Shown: positions 46,180-58,622 of the stretch, piece after piece
How the letters are laid out: every line of letters begins with the position of its first letter
How positions within the stretch are numbered: the first letter of the stretch is position 1
From: Gordionus sp. m RMFG-2023
Lineage: Eukaryota > Nematomorpha > Gordioida > Chordodea > Parachordodidae
NCBI RefSeq assembly: GCF_954871325.1
Contig: NC_088777.1
Location: 41,269,366-41,333,365 of the forward strand
Length of the DNA: 64,000 bases
Direction of reading: 5' to 3'
The notes under the pieces: generated by a model
What the model saw: the letters and a program-made list of their open reading frames with translations, nothing else
Told to the model about the DNA's origin: nothing
Database searches by the model: none
Made by a program: the position numbers and the translations under genes

Positions 46180-49100
46180 ATGTATGAAAAAAATTTTGCA
46201 CCAGACGCTTTGGTACAAGCTATATTCTTTACTAATGAAGCAGAGTATAAATTTTTACGAGAATTTTACTTCTTGTTTATACAGAATCGATAAATTATTA
46301 ATAAATTTTTGTCATGATTTATATAAATTTTACATCAATTATTTATTTTACTATATATAAATAAATAAAATTTTGCCAACAATGTTTATTTGTCAAGTGT
46401 TCTTCGTTATTTTTGGTTTTTTTATATATAATATTAAATTTTAAATATATTTAGTTCTTTAATATATTTATATTTTTAATAGATATGTCATACCAAAATT
46501 AGAATATTCAATACAATTAACAAGTTCACCAGAAAAATTACAAACCCTTGTCAAAGCATTAATTATACAAGGTATATAAAAGTTAAATGCAATGTTAACA
46601 TTTATTTAATACAGAAAATAATGAAGCCAATTTAAAAGAAGTTGATTTTGAATTTCTTATAAATGGAAAAATTTTTAATAATAGTATTGAAGAATATTTA
46701 AAGCTTAACAACCTTACTACTGTATTAATTTTTTTTGCTCTATTTGCTTAAATAAATATTAGGAAAATGTGTTAGAAATTGAATATATTAAAAAACTCCC
46801 CTCTCCAAATCCAAGAACACTACACAAACACAATGATTGGGTTAGCTCTCTTGACATTATTAATATAGATAAATCAAATTCTAAAATCACAACATATATT
46901 TTGACTGGTTGTTATGATAACACATTAAATATATGGAGTCAAGATGGTAACAAATCCAAAACACCCATATTTTCCAAATTAATCCATGATGGACCTGTGA
47001 AAGATATCAAATTTGTTTGTACACAATGTAAGAAATGTATATATTATCCCAATCAAAAAAAAATTGAAGAAATTATGAAAAATTTAACTTTCAAGTTTTT
47101 TTAAATTGTAAATGCTCAAAGGATAATATTTTTTAAATTCTATAAAAGAAAAGTTTTGTCACATTCGTTCAAAGAATTTTTTTTTCAAAATCACTTCTAG
47201 GTGAAAAATAAAATTAAAGTTTGCCCTGGATGGTCATAGTTTCGTTTCAAATGCATGTAGGACTCTATTATATTTTATTCCTATTAAATTATTTCTGCAT
47301 TTACAATTTGTGACAACAGGTTAAATTTTTTAGTTTGAATAACATTTTTGAATCCTTTCAAAAGAAAATATAATATTATTTTAAATATTTTGATAATTTG
47401 ATTTCTTAATAACAGTCTAAAACCAATCCTTATTTTTTTATAAATATATTTGTTTCTAATATATCAAAGCTCCCCATTTTAAAAACTTTGCTTTCCTGAC
47501 TGCATCACATGACCAAACTGTAAAATATTGGAAAATCGAAAAGAGAATAAATAAAAAAGAGTTGACAGAAATTCATGACGGCACCAACTGGGTATTGCAA
47601 TGCATAACCATAAACAGAGGTCACTTGGGAGGGGTTGAATGCGTTAGCATACAACCTTTAGAGAAAGGTGCAAATCCAAATGCTTTGTTCTGTAGTGGTT
47701 CATGGGATAAAATGGTCAAAATTTGGCGGTTCGAACCAGATATGAATGCCAAAGATCTCAAAACCAACCAAGCGATCACCAAAAAAAATAAAAGAATTAA
47801 CGTTATTAAATTATATTTTTTCATAAAAATTTTGTCTTTTTAAATGACACTAAATTTGTGAATATTGCAATAGATAAAAAAATATAATTATTAAATGCTA
47901 ATTTTAAATTTTTTTAACAGATACCTATCCTAACGATAGCCCATCATGATGAAGTAGTGAGTACCATTCAATGGATCCAAGAAAACGAAATTTGCAGTGC
48001 TTCTTGGGACTGTACAATCAAAATATGGGATGTAGAAGCTCAAAAAACTAAAACTACACTCGTAAAATAACTTATATTTTATAGAAATTTTTTTATAACC
48101 CTTCATTCACAGTTAGTGCAAATTTCATGCAAAGAATACTAAAATACACCATATTTTGTAACCTTCACTGCAACATTGTGCATGAATGAGGGTTAAGATA
48201 AAAATTTAAAGACAGTTTACTTAGGATTATAAGTCATTTTATAAAGAGAATATAGATAAGCATCTATGGAAACAACTATATAGACAATTCTCACATTTGT
48301 TTAATAATTCAAAATATTTGACAAAAATGTAAGCTATAAAGGGCCATTCCATGTCAAATTGACCAATAAAAGCACATTTTTGGCCGGCCCCTTTTAAAAT
48401 TGTTAAAAATTTCTGGAAATGAGAAAACCATTTATTCTAGATCCCTAGCATTTCTCGAGACTGAATTTCAAAGTTGCAAAAATTGGTGAATTTTGAATCT
48501 GTCAATTTTTTAAAATTCCTATAAAAACTATTTATAGTAAGAATAAATATAACATATCAAATTGTAGGTTAAAAAAATCTCTAAAAGTCTATCATAAAAA
48601 AAGAAAAATTAGGTGCTAATTTGATTTAACTTCCGATTTACCTATATTGCTTTACCCATGTTTTTAAGAAATACCATGTTTTTAAGAAATAAAGGGAATT
48701 AGTTTTCAAAAAAAAATTTTTGTCTTTTATTTAAACAACTTTTATAATGATGTCAACCAAAATATGCATTTTTACCAAAAATGGGAATTTTTATTTTATA
48801 AAATAAATTTCTTTAACATACTCTCAATATTTTTTCACCTATATTTTCTTTAATTTCTATTAGTTATATAAAAATAATTAATCTTGCAAGTTGGAGATTT
48901 TGTAGGGCATAAAAAAAATCAAAAATAATCCATGGTATCAGTACATTTTCGCCTCTATTATTTTATATATTTAAAAAAAAAATCCTAATAAAGGTGGGTC
49001 AAAAATCGTTTTTAAATATTTCATATTCGCCACTATCACAGCTGATCATATCGGGTTCTACCGACAGTCATGTCAGGTTATGGGATCCAAGGACTGATGG

Positions 49101-50442
49101 TAATTATTTATTTTTTGATATATTATGTAATAACCTTCGTTCGTCATTGTGATCTTCATATAGAATTTCAAAGTATGGCCAAAAGTTTTTTTCAATAATG
49201 TAATAAATATTGGATTATAGCGAATCCATATCAGATTATACTGAACGTTTTAGTGAAATTTTTGCTATTTTATAATGTCTGGTTTTAATTATAGTAGACT
49301 TTTTTTAAAGTTTGGTTTTTTTTTATAAATAAAAATTAATTTTTTTTTCACATTAACATTTTCAAGAGAGTTAATTTTTTATATATATTAAATTTCCTCC
49401 AGATAAAAGAATGATGTTTGCGATTATCAATTATATTCTATTATTAAACTATTTTTTCTAAACTATCAAAAGTTGGAACTATAGTCAAATGTGCATTCTC
49501 ATCACACAAAGGATGGGTATCATGCGTTAAATGGTCACCCAATAACATCAATCAATTCACATCTGGCTCATATGATTCGATTGTTAAAATTTGGGACGTC
49601 AGGAGGTTTTAATTTTTTTTTATTTCCAAATTTTTACTTTTGTTTTAATTTAATTTTTTTAAAAAAATTAGTTATTAGCATTTAGGTTTGCTTTAAACAT
49701 TAACTTTTTTTAATGTAGCAAATAAAAATTTTGTTTTTATAATTCCCGAGAAATTTACCGGATTTGTTAGTAAAGATTTTATTGAAAATATTTTAGATTT
49801 TTGATTTCATCTTGATCTCATAAAAATCACAAAAAATTTGCTTATAAATTTTTTTTACCATTTTTAGGTAAAATTTGATCAAAAGTCTGTTCCGCAATAA
49901 AAATCTTCATAGATTTTTGAAATTTTTTTTCAAATTGCATTTTTTATCTCTTTGAGATAGTGCCCTCCTGCTAGTTGACCCAAAGGGTTTAAAAATAAAA
50001 TATTATCTTCTATTAAAATAAAATGATAATTAGAATTTCTCTGAGATAAATGAAAGAAATCAGTGATTTTTTAAATTTTATTTACCTTCATAAAAATAAT
50101 GATTTCAATTTTATATTTTTCAATTAAAAATGTCGGGAATTTGAGCCAGACTTGGGCCTAAGAATAAAATTGTCTTAAAATTAAATAAAAATTTTGTGTT
50201 CTGAGAATTTTCAAATATCAATTTCATATTCTATCCATTTTGTGTGATCGGGTCCGATTCAAACGCAAAGCTATTTTATAGACAAATATACTATACATTT
50301 TTTTTACAAAACTCGCAGTGTTAAGACACCACTCTTCAATCTATACGGCCAAAAGGAAAAAATTTTATGCAATGCGTGGACGCAAGATAATTTAATTGTG
50401 AATGGAGGCTCGGACAATACACTTCAAATATTTCAAATATAA
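46180..50442 (+). CDS. WDR12: WDR12/Ytm1 ribosome biogenesis WD-repeat protein, complete
   Basis: WDR12 is a nucleolar component of the PeBoW complex, with PES1 and BOP1, needed for 27S/32S rRNA processing and large ribosomal subunit assembly. Nine exons join in phase: 46180-46244, 46483-46571, 46615-46721, 46763-47027, 47470-47801, 47921-48061, 48994-49099, 49473-49605 and 50319-50442, for 453 residues (human 423). Exons 1-3 encode the N-terminal ubiquitin-like NLE domain ([23 protein letters not shown]). WD repeats follow: [107 protein letters not shown]; and [16 protein letters not shown] at the stop. All junctions are GT-AG. Introns range from 41 nt to 932 nt; none contains an identified transposon. 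No breaks, so it looks functional. Confidence 0.95.
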
Positions 50443-50444
50443 TT

Positions 50445-51890
50445 TTTTTTTTCTGTTAAAGATCATAATTTCAATCATGTTCCATTATGTACATTATTCA
50501 AATAGAAAATTTGTTACATGAAGAATTGCTTTTGAATACTTAGTTTAAAAATGTATTTATTTTAGACATCGAGTAATATTAGAGGTCTGCAATAGACTGC
50601 TTTTAACCCAAACGTCCACCCGCCTATTTCAATTTTTTTTAACTCGTTTGCACTATTTATCTAAAAATTTTGTTTAACACTCCCACCCAATGTTTAAGAA
50701 CTATTTTATTAGTTGGTTAGGCTCGTTATTTATCTTATTTTAATATATTTTTTTAAACTTTAAAAATATGCAACACCCACTCAATGTTTAAAATCTTTTA
50801 AAAACCTGCCTGCTTTAGAATTGGCGGGTGAGTTTAGGGCAAGAAGTATTTTTTATGTTTATTTTAAGAAAAATTAAACACGATATCTTTTTTAAAAAGT
50901 AAAATACAAATTAATGAATATTTAAGAATTCAAATCTGCTTTGCCCTTTCTAAATTTATTATGAGGGTGTCTTTTTCAATATTTCATCATATTGTATAAA
51001 TGATAATTATACTTAAGATAAAATAGTCCAAAAGTAAAATCAATATTTTATTTGTGAAATATTTTTGATTTAAAAACGCTGATGCGTACTTGATAAAGAC
51101 AAATTTATAGATTGTATAATATAATTATAAATATAATTCAATGTTAATCTAATTACTACTTTTTTATTTTCATATTGAAGACCTTAAAATCAATGTTATT
51201 AAATACTACTTCTGAAAGTAGCATACTACTCAAAAAATATTAACTATCTAATTTATGTCCATAAAATTAACAATTTAATTCAAGCTAGTAAAAAATATTG
51301 TTATAAAAATCTAAAAATATATGCTTTATTTAAATTAAATTTTAATAATAAATCATATCATTATCAATCTAGAGTGGCTATCAGAAAGTATAAACTTTTT
51401 GCTTCACTAAATAATCACTCAAAATAGCAAGTATGGGCAATTCGGTCGTTACTAATAGCCTATTTAGCTACCTTTTGCATCCAATCGAGTTAATATAAAT
51501 ACCTTATTTTACCTTCTCTTATGACTCCCAATTACTAGACTTTTTTTATTTTTTGAAAATTACCCAAAATTCTTGCCAACATTGTTACCGGCAATATATT
51601 GTTACCAGGAGATAATGTAATTAGATTGATAAATGGAATTACTGACCAAGGAAATTGATGGGGTATTAATTATAAAATTAATTATGAATTCATCAGCTAC
51701 TTTTTGATAAACACCTGGTTCTGATATTGTAAAGTTAATCAATTTAATTTGAATTGAATTTGTTGGTTGTAGCCTCTTTTAATAAACCAATATTATCGAA
51801 ATATTTTTCAATATGAAATTCTAGATGTGGATATTCTAAATTTAAAATGGATTTTATTAAAATTTATAAATAATATCTTTAAATGTATTT
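50445..51890. other. Intergenic, no gene recognised
   Basis: 3' flank of WDR12. Between 50615 and 50840 there are repeated CACCCA.TGTTTAA and CCCGCC words that look like a degraded repeat, without clear ends. The rest is plain A/T-rich DNA. Confidence 0.35.
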
Positions 51891-51894
51891 TTAG

Positions 51895-53110
51895 CAGTTG
51901 TTAAAGGGTTGCGCTCCAGGGCCTCCGTTGGATTTTTTCAAAATCCTGGAGCGCCGTTATATTTTAAGACTAGAGAGATAGCTTCTTTTTGGGATGGAGT
52001 GAAGGTCCTCTCTTCTATTATTGAATAAGTTGTTTAAAAAATAATATTAATATTAAATGATTTTGTTGAATGAATACAAAAAATAATATATATTTGTTAA
52101 ATTTCTAAAAATATTTATATATTAAATGTTAAGTCAGGTTGTTATTTATATATTTTTTTAATTCCCTTTTTTAAATCATAAAACATGGAAGACTATATTG
52201 TATCAGATGAAAAAAAATATTGAATTGGATGAAATAAAATTTGGATTTCCATCCTACAGTAAATATTTTTCTCTTATAAAAAGTGGACCTTTTATGGAAA
52301 AACTTTCTTGGATGATGTATCAGCTTATTGATCGACTCAAAATCATTGCTTCAAGATGCTCCTGCCACAATAGTGGCCACAGTGATGCGGAGTATAACAA
52401 ATCTTATATCCAAAGTTCATTTCAAAAGTGTCAGTCTGTGCAATAAACAAAATATGGCCGATAATATAATCAAAAAATTGGGAAGATATAATGAATCTAT
52501 GTTTGTTAAGATAACATATTTGAAATATTTCAAGATCTTGATCATTTATGTGATAACATTGGAGTTATGCGCTTTAACTCCCATGAACTTAAATTTATTA
52601 AAGAATATAACCAGGTTAATATCAATATAATCGTGATTTTTTGAAATAAATTTCAGGTTATGGAGCCTTTAGGAAAAACCTTGAAGTTAAGCTTCATATG
52701 GACATGGGATTTTTTTAATTCCACCTATTTCTAGACTCATTTCAAAAATGATTTAGCAGTTTTAGAATTTTGCCAACTACTTGTAGATTCTCTTATACTT
52801 GAGCATTAATAATCGTTTATATTTTGATAAAAATAAATTATAAATATTTAAATAATTATTGTATTTTCAAATATTTATAATGATAATATTATTCATCTTG
52901 CATTTAAATTAAATTTGGAATCGATAAAAAGGAATCAATAGAGAACTAAATAATAAATTGATTGATTTTATAAGGAAACAAAACACAAATATACCTACCA
53001 TTACACCAAAAATACCTGTCATCTTAGTATTTCTAAACAAGTTTTAGGGGAGAGACCTGGGTTATCAGATTAAAATTTAAAAATTTTGCTATTGTAAAAA
53101 TATGATGCAC
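51895..53110 (+). mobile_element. Decayed relative of the 11468 hAT element
   Basis: Begins CAGTTGTTAAAGG followed by GCGCTCC blocks, like the left end at 11468. The + strand then reads scattered hAT transposase pieces: LSWMMYQLIDRLKII (about 52300), ITNLISKVHFKSV, VMEPLGKTLKL (about 52660) equivalent to the start of the 11906 frame, and near 53045 QVLGERPGLSD, equivalent to QVLGEKRGCLLD. It retains more N-terminal sequence than the 11468 copy but is full of stops and frame changes. The right end was not found. Confidence 0.6.
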
Positions 53111-53380
53111 CATTTTCTTTGAATTATAAAGATAAAAAAAATATGGTTTATGGTGGCCTGAGAATAGATTTTATATTGAATCGTATAATATTTTCAACTT
53201 TATTAATGAATAATGTATTTATCACATTCTTCTTAATCTAAATTATATTCATAAATATATTTATCTCTTAATCACATATTTTATTCCATCAATTTACATT
53301 TTAATATATATATTTTTATTTAAAAAAAACAATCGCTAAATTTATACATCTTTAAATCATCAATTTAATAATATTTAAAT

Positions 53381-53813
53381 TAGAGATCTGCAAAGTTAGG
53401 CCTTCGGGCCGGGCTCGGACCTAATTCTATTTAAAATAATCGGGTTTGGGCCGGGCCTAATATTTAAAAAAAATTTGGGCTGGGTAGGGTCGGACCTTAG
53501 AATTTTTTTAAAATAATATCTAAATTTATCAATTTTATATTGAATTTTTTATGTAAAATAAAAAATTTTGATTTTATTTATTGAAACTAAACGCCATATA
53601 ACATGTCTTTTATTTTTAGTAATTATAAAAATTAATTTCTATATTTAAATAAATTCGAGCCGGGCCGGTAAATTTTTTTAAAAAAAAATTCGGGTTCGGG
53701 CCGGCAAATCTTTTCAAAAAAATTTCGGGTTCGGGCCGGGCCGGCAAAACTTTTTTAAAAAAAAATTTCGGGCAGGGCCGGGCTTGAAAAATTAGGCCCG
53801 ATGCAGATCACTT
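53381..53813. mobile_element. GGCCCGG-rich hAT MITE, second copy
   Basis: A 433-bp element, inverted in orientation relative to 1487-1870, with ends TAGAGATCTGCA / TGCAGATCACTT and a perfect 8-bp target duplication ATTTAAAT (53373-53380 and 53814-53821). Interior GGGCCGGGC runs alternate with A/T runs. Confidence 0.87.
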
Positions 53814-54060
53814 ATTTAAATGATTTGATATCAAAATAATAATTAATCATTTAGTTACTCAATAAGATAATAAAAACAAAATTGTTTAGTATTATTTTAG
53901 TTATGACATAAAGTGCTTAAGGAAATTATATTAAAAATAAATTGAACACGTTATATAACAATGGGTAAAAGGATAGTTTGATAGGTATTGTTTTATTTTT
54001 TGCATTTTAAATCATTAATTGAGATAATTATTTTATACCGGATATGCATTCTAATAGGTG

Positions 54061-54222
54061 AATAACCCCTATAAATTTCAGACAATTTTATAATGAACTT
54101 TTGAAGATATTATAATTTACATTAAAAATAAATTAAGGTTTCTTCAAAAGTAGGGCATAAAATTGTCAAGGTATCTTCAAAAGTAGGTCATAAAATTGTC
54201 TGAAATTTATAGAGTGAGTATT
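54061..54222. repeat. Inverted repeat, about 45-bp arms
   Basis: CTATAAATTTCAGACAATTT near 54070 is mirrored by AAATTGTCTGAAATTTATAG near 54195. The right arm is partly duplicated (CTTCAAAAGTAGG.CATAAAA twice). Possibly a very short MITE; no target duplication seen. Confidence 0.6.
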
Positions 54223-54797
54223 CTACCCATAATTGGAATTTTTCCGGATGTATCAGATTTAAATTTAATAAAACATGCTCATTTATTGATTTAAAATGCA
54301 AAACCTACTTCGCAATCGGGAAAACCTATTAAACTGTCGCCTTACCAAGCAATTATATAAATTTATATATAATACATTTTGTTTTATGTACTTTATATTA
54401 TTTCAAAAAAAAATCAAAGGTAATTATTATTGGAGTATCGATATATATATATATATATATACCAAATGGCGAAAAAAATTGAATTTGTTAGGGTACTATT
54501 TTGAATATTATAAAGATTTATCTAAAAAAATTTATACATCATTATAATACCAACCATTTATCTCAATTGGTACTTATTACTTTAACATTTATTTAGTAAA
54601 TAAGATAGATGATTATTGTATAAAAAAATAGTTTATTTATGATCATCACTAATACACAACTTTATAAATTTCGCTTATACACATATTTTCAAGTATATTA
54701 ATGAATAATTGGTTAAATTATCAAAATCATGCATTATGCCACATTCCAATTCGCTTAATTCGTTTTTGGTTAATAAAATAAATTAAAAGCTATTGAA

Positions 54798-57700
54798 TTA
54801 ATTTGCGTTTTTTTTGAGTCTCCGAAGCTGTATGTACGCCAAAGTCCAAAATATGAGAATTATACATATCAAGGCCAAGTGATTTGAATATAAATTCCAC
54901 GGGGTTCCATAACGTATTCCTTGATGATTCATATAAGAATTACCGGATATGCTTTTATTATATTATTTTGAAAAATTATAAGCCAAATGATTAAAATTAA
55001 ATTTTATTACAAAGAAACACCCCTAATTAAACTATTTCTTGAAAAAAAGTCGTTGAGTGTCAATATCCTCATATTTTAATTAAATGTTACCATTTAGGAT
55101 AAATCGTTCCATTTTGAAGCTTATCGTCTGGATCGCAAAAAACGCTGTCCTTAATTTCGTTAATCAATAAAGCCTATAAAAAATTATTGTATGATTTATA
55201 TGAAATTTTAATACACAAATAATACGTCAATAATTTTTTTTTAAATTGGGGTATCAGACAACCTCGTTGTTCAAGAGTACCCATTCACACATACAGGAGG
55301 TCTCATATTATGGAAGGCATGCTCAGTGTGATAAACTGATTCATTCCTTTGAACAGGGCTCGGGCCAAGTGTTATTTCTATTTTATATTTCATACCTAAT
55401 AGTTTTCCTATATTTTGTAAGAGTGGCCTTGACTGTTCAATTTTCTTTTTTAAATTAAAAAAAAGGAAATTCATACCTAATTTTCTTAGGAGATTCTCCT
55501 AAGCCAGGAAACTTAAACCCCCTTACCCCCATCCCAAAGTCACTACTGATTTAAGATAATGTGTATCATCACAAGTCAATAGACTTCCAATAAATCGAAA
55601 TTAAACATAATTTTTATGGCAAAATCTAAGCATCTTTCTTATCAAATAAAAAACAATAAATATCTTCGTTTATAATAAGATTTGTTGAAATAATTTCCAT
55701 ATATTTATAACAAATTTCTTATAAAATTAACCTGCCATATTTTTTTTGTAAAATATGTCAAATTTTACAAGAAAATTATAACAAATAAATGGAAATTTTT
55801 ACAACAAATCATATTAATACTGGAAATTAGGGATGTACCGATATTTTTTATCGGATTGGGCCGATATTTTGCCCATTTTAAATATCGATTATCGGCCAAT
55901 ATTATAAAACTTTCCGATCCGATATAAAATGGCGGCTTTAACAAAAATAAAATGTTATAAAATTTTTTAAAAAAGTGATATAAAATCATTTATTTTTATA
56001 AATAAAATCGAAATCCATTTTTATGTATATATTTTTTTAATAATATTAATAAACATTTTGTCATATTGTTATTTTTTTGCGCATTCTGTTTATAAAAGTG
56101 TGCAATAATCTCTTCAGAATCTGTTTTTAGTGAAGCTGGTGATACCGACAGTTACCATCGCAGCAGGCAGATTTCTGATAAATTGAAATTTTGGTATTTC
56201 TAAAAAGAAATCTTCGATATATTAATGTTAAATATTATTTTAAATATAATATATTTGTTTATTACTTATTATGTATATAGATTAATGTTATTAAAAATTA
56301 ATACCATTGGTATCTTTACAGAATACAAAATTAGATATGATATCGGAACGGTAATCGGCCGATATCAATTTAATATCGGGCATATCGGATCGGCCTCCAA
56401 AAAGTAGTATTGGTACACCCCTACTGGAAATTATAAAATACCTATTAAAGTGTATAAGGTCAATCAAATATCATATATCGGTAAATTACTAGAAACTATT
56501 AATTCCACATTATTTATTCACTTATAGATGCGAACAATTACATCTTTATATAATTATCACACCTTTAGAGAATATATATGAAGAAAAATGGTTATACGCT
56601 GTAGCCATATCTGAAGATGCTCATGTATTTTAACCATTGCAAGTTAACAGCTATCGATTTTAAGTTGACAAATAAACCACCTAAAACCTAGAAAGAATAA
56701 AAATAATTTATTTATTACATCAAGAACCTAATTATAACCAGGGTTGGGCAGTACGGATATGCATATCTAAGATACAATATACTTTTGTATCTTGTTATTT
56801 TTTCAAACTTTTCAAAAAGATCTTGTACCCTTAACTGTTCCACCTTTGCATTCTAAAAGATACAGATACTTTAAAAAATATATATGAAAAATTTATTTTA
56901 TTAAAATCGCCATACATCCATCCCCAGAAATTATGAACTAAGTTATCGAATATATAATTATAAAATTGTAAAGTGAAAACAATGATGCTACACAGAGATT
57001 ACAATAATAAATTATGAAATGGATATTTTTTTGAAGTCACACAACACAAACATATCTATAATAAAATTACATGTAAAGAATCCACAAAATTATAAGTGGT
57101 TCTGCAGAGTAGTCAAGCATCTAAATGTTTACTATATGATTTCATTAAAAATCAGTTATAAAGATATTCTTTTATATTAATGATGAAATAATGATATCAA
57201 AAGAATAAGAAAAAAATCTCCATTTTAAAAAATTTATGTTTTGTTATCGGATAGAGACATCATCTAGAATCATATAAAAATTACATGAATCATCATAAAG
57301 AATTACATAGAAGAAAAAAATCGTGCAACATTAACTCAAAAAGCCCTAGAGTTTTCAAATAATAAAAAAAAACAATATCTCAAGAAAAATTTAACAATCT
57401 ATTAACTTCGTTTGTTGTTAAAGGAATGCATCTAATATCTACAGTTGAACAAAAAGAATTTGTCAAATTGATGAAAAATAAATTTAATTTCATAGTTTTA
57501 TCCATGTCAATTTATTAGAACTATCTTTTAATGATTATCATTACCATATTTTTAAAATTTATATCATAGCATATTTCATTTAAAAAATAAAGCTTGATAC
57601 ATTTTGATTTTGAGTATTTAAATTTTTTAAAAAGTATTTTGTACCTTTGATAAGTATCTAGTATCTTAAATACAAAATTTTAAAAGAATCTATATCTGGA

Positions 57701-58561
57701 TATAATTTTCTGAAAATTTGCCCAACCTTCTAATAAATAATTCCATTTTTATTTAAACATTAAATTGCACTTGCAACTTACGAAATGATATTATTTGTCA
57801 AGCATTATCAAATTTTATCAGTTTAAATAATACAGCTCAGAGAATCTAAAAGCAATTCAAATTTATTAGATCATCTCAAGAAGATAGGAAACTTAATCAA
57901 TCCACCCAGCGATGATAATAATAAATTTAAAAAAATTGTTTTCGTATTACCATCATAAACACCAAAAGGAGTATACAATAATTGGTAGCCACTTGAACAT
58001 TATCGAAGACTACGCTTGAGCATAAGGCTATACTACTAGCCGATGTTGTTATACACAGTAAACTCAACATGAATGTAAGGTAGTTAACGGTGTAAGGTCT
58101 GAATCCTGATGAAAAATATAAAAATTAACGATAGAGCGTCTCAAATTTATTTTTATACCTAAATAAAACTTTCACCAGAACTCTTGGAAATAAAAAAAAA
58201 TTAGATCCACCATATCCAATAGTGCTGAAGCCCCTCTGATGTCTAAAATATAACATTGACACTGACTATGTTTACCAAGAGAATACCCGCTTCTAATAAG
58301 TCAATTATATTCCCCACCCCCTTATTAGAGAGCACTAATTTACTCTAATTAATATGTAAATTGAATTAAACAGAAATATACCTATCATCCAGTACGATAT
58401 GATAGATACTATCAATATAGGAATTACACGCATAGGTAGAAGATCACAGAATATTTTGGAAATGAAAAATACGGAAACTCTATAAAACCCATTCGTTGCC
58501 TCGTGACTTAAATATAATAATAGACAAGTTATTGCAATTTATGAATAATATCTATCTATCC

Positions 58562-58622
<61 letters not shown>

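Noticed and set aside
27756-48990. Similar words GTCATTCCATAACAAATTGACC (27756) and GGCCATTCCATGTCAAATTG (48343)
   Set aside because: Only about 20 bp are alike; no second end or target duplication could be found, so no element is claimed.
55246-55474. Overlapping + and - frames in an ABCG2-like intron
   Set aside because: The flanking ABCG2-like exons join in phase without it, and neither strand resembles the transporter. Possibly part of an unknown repeat.
57820-57920. LGGLIKFPIFLR reading on the - strand, considered as an ABCG2-like exon
   Set aside because: No acceptor AG precedes it and it contains a stop; the true counterpart (GGLFVNLKSIAV) is at 56598-56687.
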